From Acidimicrobiia bacterium (GTDB lineage: Bacteria; Actinomycetota; Acidimicrobiia; Spongiisociales; UBA5794), in contig JAWKJB010000002.1 of the NCBI GenBank assembly GCA_041393965.1, forward strand, positions 310,001 to 374,000: a stretch of 64,000 nucleotides of DNA, given 5' to 3'. Shown in pieces: positions 42,459 through 52,252 of the stretch (position 1 is the first letter of the stretch; each line of letters opens with the position of its first letter). The position numbers were made by a program, and so were the translations under genes. The notes under the pieces were generated by a model. It was not told where the DNA came from. It made no database searches and saw only the letters and a list, made by a program, of their open reading frames with translations.

Positions 42459-42532
42459 CTCGCTCATCCTCCTGAGGCGTGCAGAACGATAACCACCGTG
42501 GTCGCGTACCCGATCTCGCATCTGACGGTCCG

Positions 42533-42538
42533 TAAGGT
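42533..42538 (+). promoter_or_regulatory. -10 box TAAGGT (or SD) for recG
   Basis: TAAGGT ends 6 nt before GTG 42545. It fits a leaderless -10 position; AAGG within it could alternatively serve as a Shine-Dalgarno sequence. Confidence 0.4.
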
Positions 42539-42544
42539 GTGCTC

Positions 42545-44752
42545 GTGACAGCGACTCCGCCCGAGCATGCCGCCCGAACCCTCGCCTATCTCGATGAGGT
42601 TCCGATCAGCGCCGTCAAGGGGTTCGGCACCGTGTCGGCTCGTAGAGCCTCCGGAGCAGGCGTCGACACCGTCGCGAAGCTGCTCCTCCACGCCCCGCGT
42701 CGATATCTCGACCGCAAGTCCCTCTTCGACATCGCCGCCGCCCCACTTGGCGAAGAGGTGACCATCGGGGGCACCGTGCTGTCGACCTCGAAGCGTCGTA
42801 TCTCCGGCGGCAGGACCATGATCGACGCTCTCGTCAGCGACGGGACGAGCACCGTTCGATGTGTGTGGTTCAATCCGTATCTCCGAGTGACCGTCGGCAA
42901 TGATGTGATGCTTGCTGGCAAGCTCGACACATTCCGGGGCTCACTCCAGATGTCGAGTCCTGACATGCAGGATCTGTCGCGCCCAGACACCTACCTGACC
43001 GGGCGTGTCGTCCCCATCTACGCGTCGGTCGGCGGGGTCGGCCCGACGAAGGTCCGCACCTCGATCGCCAACGCGCTCAGGCGTTCGCTGCCGATGGTGG
43101 ATGTCATCCCGGCCGAGGTGCGCGCTGGACACGGTCTCGTCGATCGATCGACGGCCTTCCAGGACATCCACCTCCCCCTCGATCTCGACGATGTCGGAAA
43201 GGCACGGCGTCGACTCATCTTCGATGAGTTCCTTCGGATTCAGATGATGTTCAAGGCTCGGGCCCATGACGACTACGAATCGCAGCGCGGCGTAGACAAC
43301 ATCGGGGACGGGGAGCTCACCGCCCGATTCCTCGAAGCCGTTCCCTACGAGCTCACCTCCGGCCAGGGCGATGCCCTGGCGGCCATCCGGTCCGACATGG
43401 AGGAGCCGACGCCGATGCACCGACTCCTCCACGGTGAGGTCGGCTCCGGCAAGACGATCGTCGTGGTGCTCGCCCTGCTGGCATCCGTCGAGGGTGGCCA
43501 TCAGGGGGCGGTCATGGCGCCGACCGAGGTGCTTGCCACCCAGCACTATCTCGGTACGGTCCGAATCCTCGAGGATGCCGGTCTCGCGCCGAGCGTCGCC
43601 GACCGAGGTGCCTCCGGGACGGTTTCGCTGTTCGCACCGGAAGAACCCGCCGGACGAACCGTCCGGCTCGGGTTGTTCACCGGTTCGGGCGTGGCGGTCA
43701 ACTTCAGCCGCAACGATGTCGACCGCGCAACCGGACTGGAGTGGCTCGCCGACGGCACGATCGATATCGCCTTCGGCACCCAGGCGCTCATCCAGGAAGG
43801 TGTCGAGCTCGCATCCTTGGGCCTTGCCGTGGTGGACGAACAGCACCGCTTCGGTGTCGAGCAGCGGGTTCGGCTCCGTTCGACCCGACCCGACGGCGCG
43901 ATTCCCGACCTGCTGCTGTTGACCGCAACCCCGATTCCCAGAACCCTCGCCATGGTCCAGTACGGCGACCTCAAGGTCTCGTCGATTCCCGACATGCCGG
44001 CCGGTCGAACGCCGGTGCACACCACCGCCCTGAGTGAGGGTCAGCCAGCTGACAGGGCCATCGATGCCGAGATCGAAGCTCATGTGGCTGCGGGAGGTCA
44101 GGTCTATGTGGTGTGCCCGCTCGTGGACCCATCACCGAAGATCGAGGTGAGAGCCGCGACCGATGAATACGCTCGCATCGCATCCTCCCTTCCTGCCATG
44201 CGCGTCGGTCTGCTTCATGGACAGATGCCATCCCTCGACAAGGCCGAGGTCATGGACCGCTTCCGTAGCCGAGACATCGATGTGCTCGTGTCGACCACGG
44301 TCATCGAGGTCGGCATCGATGTGCCGAATGCGACGCTTATCGTGATCAGGAACGCTGAGCGGTTCGGACTGAGCCAACTCCACCAGCTCCGGGGTCGCGT
44401 GGGAAGAGGGGACCAGCCAGGGAGTTGTGTCCTCGCCGCCGACGCCTCCACCGATGAGGCCGAGGCCAGAATCGCCGCAATGCTCGCATCCAACGACGGA
44501 TATCACCTCGCGGAACGGGACCTCGAGATTCGCGGACAGGGGAAGATCTTCGGAGCAGACCAGTCGGGCGCCGCCGACCTGCGACTCGGCCACATCCTGC
44601 GTGACGCAGATCTCGTCGAGGCTGCCGCAACCGTTGCCGAGCTCGCGATCGGAGCGGATCGCCACATGCCGTTCGTCGAAGCGGTGCTCGACGAGGCGAC
44701 ACGGTTCCTCGGATCGCTCCCGGAAGCCGCCGACACCGAGATCGAGCAATGA
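42545..44752 (+). CDS. recG: ATP-dependent DNA helicase RecG
   Basis: 735 residues from GTG 42545 (a GTG at 42539 is also possible). RecG remodels stalled replication forks and Holliday junctions. The N-terminal wedge/OB domain contains GGTVLSTSKRRI and the TGRVVPIYASVGG turn. Motor motifs follow: LLHGEVGSGKT (Walker A), APTEVLA (Ia), VVDEQHRFGVEQR (II), LLLTATPIPRTLA (III), TTVIEVGIDVPNAT (V) and QLHQLRGRVGRG (VI). The start of rsmD is interleaved with its stop. Confidence 0.95.
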   Translation: MTATPPEHAARTLAYLDEVPISAVKGFGTVSARRASGAGVDTVAKLLLHAPRRYLDRKSLFDIAAAPLGEEVTIGGTVLSTSKRRISGGRTMIDALVSDGTSTVRCVWFNPYLRVTVGNDVMLAGKLDTFRGSLQMSSPDMQDLSRPDTYLTGRVVPIYASVGGVGPTKVRTSIANALRRSLPMVDVIPAEVRAGHGLVDRSTAFQDIHLPLDLDDVGKARRRLIFDEFLRIQMMFKARAHDDYESQRGVDNIGDGELTARFLEAVPYELTSGQGDALAAIRSDMEEPTPMHRLLHGEVGSGKTIVVVLALLASVEGGHQGAVMAPTEVLATQHYLGTVRILEDAGLAPSVADRGASGTVSLFAPEEPAGRTVRLGLFTGSGVAVNFSRNDVDRATGLEWLADGTIDIAFGTQALIQEGVELASLGLAVVDEQHRFGVEQRVRLRSTRPDGAIPDLLLLTATPIPRTLAMVQYGDLKVSSIPDMPAGRTPVHTTALSEGQPADRAIDAEIEAHVAAGGQVYVVCPLVDPSPKIEVRAATDEYARIASSLPAMRVGLLHGQMPSLDKAEVMDRFRSRDIDVLVSTTVIEVGIDVPNATLIVIRNAERFGLSQLHQLRGRVGRGDQPGSCVLAADASTDEAEARIAAMLASNDGYHLAERDLEIRGQGKIFGADQSGAADLRLGHILRDADLVEAAATVAELAIGADRHMPFVEAVLDEATRFLGSLPEAADTEIEQ

Positions 44753-44763
44753 GCGGAGGCATG

Positions 44764-45300
44764 ATGAGGATCATCGCCGGCGCAGCCAAGGGGATCCCGC
44801 TGGCAGCGGCCGGACACGCGACGCGGCCCATGACCGGCAGGGCTCGCGAGTCGCTGTTTTCGATCCTCGGTGCCCGTTGTTGTGATGCGACCGTGCTCGA
44901 CCTGTATGCAGGGACCGGTTCGCTCGGACTCGAGGCTCTCAGTCGCGGCGCCGCTGATGCGCTCTTCGTGGAGCGGGACCGCGTCGCAGCCCGCCGACTC
45001 AAGGACAACATCGACGCCGTTGGGCTCGGCGGCGTGGTCCGAATCGGGCCGGTCGAGAGAGTTCTCACCCATCTCGAGCAGTCGTTCGACCTCGTTTTCG
45101 TCGACCCTCCGTATGCCAACGACGATGCTTCGATCACCGACATTGTCGGCTCCCTTCGGTCGGTCGTGGTTCCCGGCGGGCTCGTTGTTGTGCACCGTCG
45201 CTCCCGTCGAGGATTCGACATCCCGGAATTCCTCACTTGTATCGATCAGCGGCGTTACGGTGATGCCGTGGTGACCATGATGGAGAGGCTCGAGTCGTGA
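44764..45300 (+). CDS. rsmD: 16S rRNA (guanine966-N2)-methyltransferase RsmD
   Basis: 178 residues from ATG 44764. This start gives the canonical N-terminus MRIIAGAAKG and is preceded by GGAGG (44755-44759); an upstream ATG at 44749 overlaps the recG stop but lies before that site. The SAM motif is DLYAGTGSLGLEALSRGA and the catalytic motif is FVDPPY. It overlaps coaD by GTGA. The recG-rsmD-coaD order is widely conserved in Gram-positive bacteria. Confidence 0.92.
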   Translation: MRIIAGAAKGIPLAAAGHATRPMTGRARESLFSILGARCCDATVLDLYAGTGSLGLEALSRGAADALFVERDRVAARRLKDNIDAVGLGGVVRIGPVERVLTHLEQSFDLVFVDPPYANDDASITDIVGSLRSVVVPGGLVVVHRRSRRGFDIPEFLTCIDQRRYGDAVVTMMERLES

Positions 45301-45773
45301 TTACGGCGTTGGTTCCCGGCAGTTTCGACCCGCCGACGAAGGGTCATCTCGATGTCGTCGAACGGTGTGTTCCGTTGTTCGACGCCGTTGTCGTCGGGGT
45401 GGTCCACAATCCCTCCAAGTCCCCGTTGTTCACGGCCTCCGAGCGAGTGTCGCTGCTTGAGGAATGCACGGTGCAATGGCCGAATGTGACCGTTGCAAGC
45501 TTCGAAGGGTTGCTCGTCGACTACGCACTCGAGATCGGCGCCAAGACCGTTGTGAAGGGACTCCGCGCGGTGACGGATTTCGACTACGAGATCCAGATGT
45601 CGCAGATGAATCGCCACCTCTCAGGTGATGTGGTTTCGCTCTTCGTTGCGACCAAACCCGAGTACGGCTATCTATCGTCCTCCCTGGTCAAAGAGGTCGC
45701 GAGGCTCGGCGGGTCCGTCGATGCCCTCGTCCCGGAACCGGTCGCCAAGGCACTCAAGGAGCGGCTCGCATGA
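45297..45773 (+). CDS. coaD: Phosphopantetheine adenylyltransferase
   Basis: 158 residues. It transfers AMP to 4'-phosphopantetheine in CoA synthesis. The nucleotidyltransferase signature PGSFDPPTKGH is at 7-17, followed by KGLRAVTDFDYEIQM and the YLSSSLVKEVA loop. Size is typical (about 160). GTG start, overlapping rsmD by 4 bp and the next gene by ATGA. Confidence 0.96.
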   Translation: MITALVPGSFDPPTKGHLDVVERCVPLFDAVVVGVVHNPSKSPLFTASERVSLLEECTVQWPNVTVASFEGLLVDYALEIGAKTVVKGLRAVTDFDYEIQMSQMNRHLSGDVVSLFVATKPEYGYLSSSLVKEVARLGGSVDALVPEPVAKALKERLA

Positions 45774-46297
45774 CACACCAAGACCAATCCGAGGAACCAA
45801 GAGCGGCGCCGCCCGTTCCCGGCGCCATCTTCGACATCCTCGAGGAGCTGATCGCCGAGATCGAGTCCGCTCGCGCCGTCCCGCTGTCAAGCAATGTGAT
45901 GATCAACCAGGAGGACATCCTCGATCGCCTTCATCAGGCCGTCGAGGAGCTCCCAGAAGAGCTCCGGGCGGCACGGTGGATGGTCCGCGAACGCGAGTCG
46001 TACATCGCACGGACCAACGAGAAGGCGCGCGAGCTCGTGGCGAAGGCGAAGGCGGAGTCGGATCGGCTCGTTTCCGAGAACTATGTCGTCGAAGAAGCCG
46101 TTGCGGAGGCGAATGAGCTCGTGCGAAACGCCGAATCCGAAGGTCGGCGGATACGCCTCGAGGCCGAGGACCATGCCGAGCGTCACCTCGCGGAAGCCGA
46201 GAGCGTCCTCGGTGAGCTGTATCGGTACATCACCGAAGCGAGAGCCGAACTCCACAAGGCGCTCCCACCCACCGAACCCCCGCCGGTGAGCGAATAG
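45770..46297 (+). CDS. Coiled-coil protein, DivIVA/AtpF-like
   Basis: 175 residues, ATGA overlap with coaD. The N-terminal 30 residues are Pro-rich, then IFDILEELIAEIESAR and a long charged helix rich in Glu, Ala and Arg (about 50-165) predict a coiled coil; the tail is Pro-rich. There is no transmembrane segment and no clear DivIVA N-terminal lipid-binding motif. Homologues at this position in actinobacteria are annotated as hypothetical or DivIVA-like. A role in cell-envelope scaffolding is possible but not shown. Confidence 0.75.
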   Translation: MTHQDQSEEPRAAPPVPGAIFDILEELIAEIESARAVPLSSNVMINQEDILDRLHQAVEELPEELRAARWMVRERESYIARTNEKARELVAKAKAESDRLVSENYVVEEAVAEANELVRNAESEGRRIRLEAEDHAERHLAEAESVLGELYRYITEARAELHKALPPTEPPPVSE

Positions 46298-46328
46298 GGT
46301 CTCGATAGCGCATCGCCAATGCGATCCC

Positions 46329-46334
46329 TACCCT
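46329..46334 (+). promoter_or_regulatory. -10 box TACCCT, leaderless type, for the DUF177-rpmF operon
   Basis: TACCCT ends 7 nt before ATG 46342; no Shine-Dalgarno sequence is present between them. Confidence 0.4.
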
Positions 46335-46341
46335 TCGGGTC

Positions 46342-46845
46342 ATGGTGCGCAGCCCCTTCCTTCTCCCGGTCGCCGACCTGCTCGGGCAGGATGCTTCCTC
46401 TCGTCCGGTGAGCCTTGAGGTCACGGTTGACTGGGGCTTGGAAATGAGCCAGGTGTCGGGCGCTGAGCCGGTGTTGTGCGAACTCACCCTCCACCCCGCG
46501 TCCCGTGGGATCGCCGTGACCGGCACCGCGTCGTTCGTTTCCGAGGACACCTGTCATCGGTGTCTCGCAGTGACCGCCACGGACCGGACAGCGAGCATCG
46601 GCGCGCTCTTCGACACGAGTGGTGACGATGAGACCTACGACCTGTCCGGCCACGAGATCGACATCGAACAGATGCTCCGCGATGAGGTGCTGTTGTCACT
46701 CCCGCTCGTTACGACCTGTAGGTCCGGGTGTGTCGAAGTTGTAGATAGCGCACAGAACGGCTTGAATACGGAGGCCCAGGGCACCGAGGATTTCTCGCGT
46801 TCGCCCTTCGCTGTTCTCAAGGACCTGCTTGAGTTCCCGGACTGA
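46342..46845 (+). CDS. DUF177 (YceD) family protein
   Basis: 167 residues. CHRCLAVTA and TTCRSGC give two CxxC-like zinc sites, the middle has DLSGHEIDIEQMLRDEVLLSLP and the protein ends with the family signature PFAVLKDLLE. YceD is required for 23S rRNA accumulation and is nearly always next to rpmF, as here (17 bp apart). Confidence 0.93.
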   Translation: MVRSPFLLPVADLLGQDASSRPVSLEVTVDWGLEMSQVSGAEPVLCELTLHPASRGIAVTGTASFVSEDTCHRCLAVTATDRTASIGALFDTSGDDETYDLSGHEIDIEQMLRDEVLLSLPLVTTCRSGCVEVVDSAQNGLNTEAQGTEDFSRSPFAVLKDLLEFPD

Positions 46846-46862
46846 CCCAAAGGACCACCAGG

Positions 46863-47039
46863 ATGGCAGTACCCAAGAAGAAGATGTCGCGGTCGAGGAC
46901 TCGTCGCCGCAAGGCCAACTGGAAGGTCGAACGGCCGACCATTGCTCGTTGCCCCCGGTGCAACGCACCGCACGCACCGCACCGCGCGTGCACCGAGTGC
47001 GGATCGTACAACGGGCGCGAGGTCACCTCGGGGTCGTAG
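46863..47039 (+). CDS. rpmF: 50S ribosomal protein L32
   Basis: 58 residues: MAVPKKKMSRSRTRRRK at the start, then a zinc ribbon with CPRC and CTEC (C30, C33, C43, C46). The ATG at 46863 follows AGGACCACCAGG. L32 is in the conserved DUF177-rpmF-plsX order and is co-transcribed with both neighbours; plsX begins 7 bp after its stop. Confidence 0.95.
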   Translation: MAVPKKKMSRSRTRRRKANWKVERPTIARCPRCNAPHAPHRACTECGSYNGREVTSGS

Positions 47040-47046
47040 GTCGACC

Positions 47047-48021
47047 GTGTCGCTGATAGCCATCGATGCCATGGGCGGCGACGATGCCCCGCACGAAATC
47101 GTCGACGGAGCGCTCATGGCGTCCGATCAGGGCGCATCGGTCGTCCTCGTCGGCGACGAGACGACCCTCCGCGGACTGCTCAGCGCACGATCGCGCGATC
47201 TGCCGATTCGGCACGCAGGGCAAACGATTGGCATGCATGATGATCCGGCACACGCGATTCGCGAGAAGAAGGATGCTTCGATTGTGGTCGCGTCCCGAAT
47301 GGTCGCGACGGGGGAAGCGGACGCCCTTGTTTCGGCAGGCTCGACGGGGGCCGCGATGGCATGTGCTGCGTTCGTGATCGGCAGGCTCCAACATGTCGTC
47401 CGTCCCGCCATCGCGTCCTTCTTTCCGACGGGCCAGCTCGTCATGGATATGGGCGCCAACCTTGAGGTGAAGGCCGAACACTTGCTGCAGTTCGCCGTGA
47501 TGGGCTCCGCCCTCGCCCAGGTGTATCAGCACACCGAGCATCCAAGGGTCGGACTTCTCAACATCGGGGAGGAGGCTTCGAAGGGCCGGGACCTCGAACG
47601 CGCCGCTCACAAGCTTCTGGCCGAATCAAAGTCGATCAACTTCATCGGCAATGTGGAAGGAAGAGATCTTGCGACGACCAAGGCCGATGTGATCGTGACC
47701 GATGGCTTCACCGGGAACATTCTCCTCAAGACCAGCGAGGGGGCCGCCAAGGTCATTCAGAACATGATCCTCGAAATCCTTGCTCGTCCCGAGTTCTCCG
47801 GATCGATCCAGGAGTTGATGCCTGCCTTCGTCGAGATCAGAGAGCGGTTGAGTCCCGAGACGGTCGGAGGCGCGCATCTCGTCGGGACCAAAGGAGTCGT
47901 CGTGATCGCCCACGGATCTTCGTCCCGGGTTGCGGTCTCCAACGCGATCGCAATGGCGACCGAGGGCGCCGACTCCGGACTTGTGGAGAAGATCGCAGAT
48001 GGAATCGCCAAGGCAGGCTGA
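47047..48021 (+). CDS. plsX: Phosphate acyltransferase PlsX
   Basis: 324 residues from GTG 47047, where the protein begins at the conserved IAIDAMGGDDAP. PlsX converts acyl-ACP to acyl-phosphate, the first step of phospholipid synthesis. Other family landmarks are GEADALVSAGSTGA, FFPTGQLVMDMGAN, NIGEEASKGRDL, VEGRDLATTKADV and VTDGFTGNI. The 3' end overlaps rnc by 23 bp. Confidence 0.94.
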   Translation: MSLIAIDAMGGDDAPHEIVDGALMASDQGASVVLVGDETTLRGLLSARSRDLPIRHAGQTIGMHDDPAHAIREKKDASIVVASRMVATGEADALVSAGSTGAAMACAAFVIGRLQHVVRPAIASFFPTGQLVMDMGANLEVKAEHLLQFAVMGSALAQVYQHTEHPRVGLLNIGEEASKGRDLERAAHKLLAESKSINFIGNVEGRDLATTKADVIVTDGFTGNILLKTSEGAAKVIQNMILEILARPEFSGSIQELMPAFVEIRERLSPETVGGAHLVGTKGVVVIAHGSSSRVAVSNAIAMATEGADSGLVEKIADGIAKAG

Positions 48022-48694
48022 CGCAACACCCGGCTCGGGGATTCAGGAACGACTCGGTCACCGGTTCGACAACACTGGGCTTCTCATCGCCGCGTTGACG
48101 CATGGGTCCTTTGTCGCGGAGCACCCCGACACCGAATCGTATGAACGCCTTGAGTTTCTCGGCGATGCCGTCATCGAGCTCGCCGTCACCGCGATGCTGT
48201 TCACACTGCTGGGTGATGAATCCGAGGGGACGCTGACCAAGCTGCGTGCTTCGGTCGTCGATGTGAACACCCTGAGCGACATCGCACGCGACCTCGACCT
48301 CGGTGATGAGATCAGGCTCGGTAGGGGTGAGCGCATGAGTGGGGGAGCGGAACGGGACTCGATTCTCTCCGATGTCGTCGAGGCGCTCATCGGCGCCGTC
48401 TATGTCGACGCGGGCTTCGATTCGGCACGCCGCGTGGTTCATCGGCTCTGGAGCGCTCGGATCGGAAGGCAAGTCGACAAGACCGAGGTGACCGATCCGC
48501 GCAGTGCCCTCCAGGAGCACCTTGCCCGGTCCGGCCGTGCCGTCAGCTTCGCATACACCCGCTCAGGTCCTGATCATGACGCCGTGTTTGAGGCTGTGGC
48601 GATCGTCGACGGCGAACCCATGAGCCGGGGGAGCGGCAGCTCAAAGAAGGCCGCCGCGCTTGCTGCTTCTGCGGAGGCCCTCAAGGAGCTCTGA
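47999..48694 (+). CDS. rnc: Ribonuclease III
   Basis: 231 residues from ATG 47999, with GGAGAAG upstream. RNase III cuts double-stranded RNA, processing rRNA and regulatory RNAs. The signature ERLEFLGDAVIEL (49-61) and the catalytic D125 and E128 in DVVEALIGAVYVD are present. A dsRNA-binding domain fills about 160-231. It follows plsX and precedes smc, the usual Gram-positive arrangement. Confidence 0.95.
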   Translation: MESPRQADATPGSGIQERLGHRFDNTGLLIAALTHGSFVAEHPDTESYERLEFLGDAVIELAVTAMLFTLLGDESEGTLTKLRASVVDVNTLSDIARDLDLGDEIRLGRGERMSGGAERDSILSDVVEALIGAVYVDAGFDSARRVVHRLWSARIGRQVDKTEVTDPRSALQEHLARSGRAVSFAYTRSGPDHDAVFEAVAIVDGEPMSRGSGSSKKAAALAASAEALKEL

Positions 48695-48769
48695 GCCACC
48701 TCGCTCCTGAGCCCCCGCCGGCGAACGGTCAAAGATCACGACGAAACACAGCCTTGTAATTCGCTCTGG

Positions 48770-48775
48770 TAACCT
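48770..48775 (+). promoter_or_regulatory. -10 box TAACCT, near-leaderless type, for smc
   Basis: TAACCT ends 8 nt before GTG 48784; no Shine-Dalgarno sequence is present. Confidence 0.4.
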
Positions 48776-48783
48776 CGGATGTC

Positions 48784-51700
48784 GTGAAACTCAAACATCT
48801 CACCCTCCGTGGGTTCAAGTCGTTCGCCGACCGGACTCGACTCGACTTCTCGACGGGGATCAATGTCGTGGTTGGCCCGAACGGATCGGGCAAGTCGAAC
48901 ATCCTCGATGCGATCGCGTGGGTGCTCGGTACCCAGGCAACGCGCTCGTTGCGCACCGAGACGATGGAAGATGTCGTCTTTGCAGGAACCGAATCCCGAC
49001 CCCCACTCTCACGAGCCGAGGTGTCGCTGACCTTCGCCAACGACGAGCAGCTCGTGCCACTCGGCCTCGCCGAGATCACAATCACCCGACGGCTGTTTCG
49101 TGATGGAACATCCGAGTATGAGCTCAACGGAGCTGCATGCAGGCTCCTCGACATCCAGGAACTCCTCGCAGACGGTGGCATTGGGCGTCACCAGCATGTT
49201 CTTGTCAACCAGGGCCAGGTCGGCGAGATCCTCACCGCCAGACCCGAGGACCACCGTGCGATCATCGAGGAAGCCGCCGGCGTCACGAAGCATCGGGCAA
49301 GGCGAGACCGTTCAATCCGAAGGCTCGAACGGACCGATCACGATGTCGAGCGCCTCAACGATATTCTCGCCGAGAAGCGCAAGGCAATGCGGCCGCTCAA
49401 GCGGCAGGCCAACGCCGCAGCCCGTTACGACGAGGTACGCGACGAAGCGCACCAGCTGGCGCTCTGGCTTGCCGGGGAACAACTTCGCCGCATTCGATCG
49501 CGGCTCGACCAAGCGAGTCAGGAGCGTTCCGACAAGGCCGCAGCCCACAGCGAAGCCGATGGCGAACTCCGCGAGCTGCTCGCCTCCCTCGAGGGACTGC
49601 GCGAGAGCGCAGGCTCCGTCGGTGCCGAGCTCGAACGCGACACGACGGCAGCGGCCCGCTTGGAGACGACCAACGAGCGTCTCAGGCGCATCGCCCTCGT
49701 TGCCCGTGAGCGGCGCCGCGCGCTTGAGAGCAGGCTCGAGGGCGTTGACGAAAGGCGTGAGGACCTCGAGCGCGAGCACGGGGACCTCAGCGATGCCCTT
49801 GACGATGCCGAGGAGGTCGAAGCTGCAGCCGTCGCGGAGCGAGCCGAGGCCGAGTTGCGTGCCCTCGAGGACGAGGAGCGGTCACTCGCCGAGCAGATTC
49901 AGCTTCCGACCGAAGGTGTCGTGGCGACCCTTCGCGGCGATCTGCGGTCCCTCGAGTCGGCGGAGTCCCGGGACGCGGCCGAGATGGAACAGGTGCGTTC
50001 AAGGCTCGCCGTCGTCACGGACAGGATCGAGGATGACCGGAACGCAATCGAGCGCTGTAATGCCGACATCGAGGTCGCGGACGCCGCCGTCACCAAGCTC
50101 GGGGATGCGTATCTCGCCGCACAGCGCGCTCGTGCCCGGACCCAGGAAGCCTGGGAAGCAGACGAAGCGACCGTTGCGGAACGCCGCCTCACCCTTGCCG
50201 GCGCCGCAGCGCGCGCCGAGGCGTTCGGGGCGGCCCTTTCGGGACTCGTCGACGAGGTCGCGGTGGGTGTGGCGGAATCAACCGAAGGCATCGTCGGCAC
50301 GATCGTCTCACGCCTCGATGTGCCCGGCGAGTACGCCGCGGCCGTCGACGCGGCGCTCGGGGTCTGGCGTGGGGCATTCGTTGCGAACGACGCGGAATCG
50401 TTGACAACAGCGGTTGCAGGCATCAAGGGCACCGGGCTTGGTGGGCTATCGTTCGTCCACCCGGTCCGTCGCGACCTGACGCAGGTGCGCGAGATCGCCG
50501 CGAAGCACGGTGTCGACGCGATCGTCGACATCCTCGGGCCCCGAGCTGACACGGATCTTGCCAGCTGGCTTTTCGCCGATATCGTCGTGGTTCAGGGGTG
50601 GATGGCGGCATGGCAGATCGTCGGTGCCGAGCCGTCGATCACGGCTGTCACACCTGAAGGCGATGTCATCTCAGCGGGCCGCATGTTCGTTGCACAACCC
50701 GACGGGGCGGGGCCTGCGGCTCTCGAAGCTGCGCAGGTCGCCGTCGAGGAAGCCGAATCGGGACTCGCCGAAGCCGAGGAGCACCTGTATCGATCGAGGG
50801 CGGCGTTCGACCGCGATCGTGCTGCTGAACGCGCGGCACTCGAATCGCTCGAATCGGTGGAGGCCCAGTTGGCAGGGCTCACCGAGACGCTCGCGCGGAC
50901 CGGGCGTACGCAGACGGCATCCAGAGACGAAGCGCGCCGCCTCAACGACCGCCTCGAGGCACTGCGCGAGGTCGAAGTTGCAAGGAACGAACGCATCGCG
51001 ACGCTCCGCAGCAGCGTCGAGGAGTTCCAAGGGGAGGAGGCCGAGCGGCAGGCGGCGTGGGATGCGCTCAACGATCGGCGCGCAGCGGTGGCTGCCGCCC
51101 GAGACCGTGCAAGACGCCGCCGCGAAGAGGCGACGGCGACACTCGCGTCGATCGTCGAGCGACGCCGCCTCAACGAGCAACGGTTGAGAGCCATCACCTC
51201 CGAGCTCGGACAACTCGAGCTGTTGCCCGCCTCCGATGACACGGTTGGGACCCTGACAGGGATCGAAGAGGCCGCCGCACGGACCATGACCCTCGTCGTC
51301 CGCAAGATCGAACTGCTACGGGAGCGGCAAAGGGAGCTTCGTGATCGTGCAGGTGCTGCAGGAAGGGACCTCGAATCGGCCGAGAAGCGTCGCGAGATGC
51401 TTGAGACGGCGCGCAGGAACACCGCAGACATGGTGGGACGCCTCGATGTCGAACTCGCGGAGCTTCGTGTGCGGGACGAGGCCGTCGTCGAGGGGATTCG
51501 AAGGGATGCCGACGCAGACGAGGAAGCGGCGCTCGCCGCGGTGGAGCCATCACTTTCCGACGACATCGATGTGCAGGACCGTCTTGCCTCACTGAGGGCG
51601 GATCTCAAGCGAATGGGATTGATCAATCCCCTTGCGGCAGCTGAATACGCGACACTCGCAGCAGAGGTCGAGGAGTTGGACCGGCAGCTCGAGGACCTCG

Positions 51701-52218
51701 CAGCCTCGCGAGGGGAGATCCGAAAGGTCATCGCCGCCCTCGACCGCGAGATGGAGGCACTCTTCGTTCAGGCGTTCTCCGAGATCGCGTCCTTCTACGA
51801 AGAGAACTTCTCACTCGTGTTCCCGGGTGGATCCGGTCGGTTGCGACTGACCGACGACGATCATCCGCTCACTGCGGGGGTGCTGGTCGAAGCCCAGCCG
51901 GCCGGCAAGAAGGTGGGAAGACTGTCGCTGTTGTCGGGAGGCGAGCGGTCCCTCGCCGCACTTGCGTTCCTGTTCGCGGTCTTCCGCGCCCGCCCGAGCC
52001 CGTTCTATGTCCTCGACGAGGTCGAAGCAGCGCTCGACGACGCCAACCTCCATCGGTTTCTGACCCTGGTCGACACGCTTCGAAGCGATGTGCAACTCGT
52101 GATCATTACCCACCAACAGCAGACGATGCACGCGGCCGATGTCCTCTACGGTGTCACCATGGAATCCGGCGCCACCTCGCAGGTGATCTCGAAGCGAATG
52201 GATGCTATTACCGTGTGA
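48784..52218 (+). CDS. smc: Chromosome segregation protein SMC
   Basis: 1144 residues, the size of a bacterial SMC. The N-terminal head has GPNGSGKSN (31-39) and the Q-loop region; long coiled coils flank a hinge at about 480-640. The C-terminal head carries the signature LLSGGERSLAALAFLF and the Walker B FYVLDEVEAALDD. With ScpA/ScpB (not in the window) it condenses and segregates the chromosome. GTG start with TAACCT 8 nt upstream. It is followed by ftsY. Confidence 0.97.
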   Translation: MKLKHLTLRGFKSFADRTRLDFSTGINVVVGPNGSGKSNILDAIAWVLGTQATRSLRTETMEDVVFAGTESRPPLSRAEVSLTFANDEQLVPLGLAEITITRRLFRDGTSEYELNGAACRLLDIQELLADGGIGRHQHVLVNQGQVGEILTARPEDHRAIIEEAAGVTKHRARRDRSIRRLERTDHDVERLNDILAEKRKAMRPLKRQANAAARYDEVRDEAHQLALWLAGEQLRRIRSRLDQASQERSDKAAAHSEADGELRELLASLEGLRESAGSVGAELERDTTAAARLETTNERLRRIALVARERRRALESRLEGVDERREDLEREHGDLSDALDDAEEVEAAAVAERAEAELRALEDEERSLAEQIQLPTEGVVATLRGDLRSLESAESRDAAEMEQVRSRLAVVTDRIEDDRNAIERCNADIEVADAAVTKLGDAYLAAQRARARTQEAWEADEATVAERRLTLAGAAARAEAFGAALSGLVDEVAVGVAESTEGIVGTIVSRLDVPGEYAAAVDAALGVWRGAFVANDAESLTTAVAGIKGTGLGGLSFVHPVRRDLTQVREIAAKHGVDAIVDILGPRADTDLASWLFADIVVVQGWMAAWQIVGAEPSITAVTPEGDVISAGRMFVAQPDGAGPAALEAAQVAVEEAESGLAEAEEHLYRSRAAFDRDRAAERAALESLESVEAQLAGLTETLARTGRTQTASRDEARRLNDRLEALREVEVARNERIATLRSSVEEFQGEEAERQAAWDALNDRRAAVAAARDRARRRREEATATLASIVERRRLNEQRLRAITSELGQLELLPASDDTVGTLTGIEEAAARTMTLVVRKIELLRERQRELRDRAGAAGRDLESAEKRREMLETARRNTADMVGRLDVELAELRVRDEAVVEGIRRDADADEEAALAAVEPSLSDDIDVQDRLASLRADLKRMGLINPLAAAEYATLAAEVEELDRQLEDLAASRGEIRKVIAALDREMEALFVQAFSEIASFYEENFSLVFPGGSGRLRLTDDDHPLTAGVLVEAQPAGKKVGRLSLLSGGERSLAALAFLFAVFRARPSPFYVLDEVEAALDDANLHRFLTLVDTLRSDVQLVIITHQQQTMHAADVLYGVTMESGATSQVISKRMDAITV

Positions 52219-52252
52219 TTCGCATCGGTTCGAATCCGGTGTGGGGGTCGTC

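Noticed and set aside
52224..52245. tRNA T-arm-like sequence (CGG-TTCGAAT-CCG) before ftsY
   Set aside because: The 5-bp stem and loop fit a T-arm, but there is no matching acceptor, D or anticodon arm, and the sequence overlaps the end of smc and the FtsY start.
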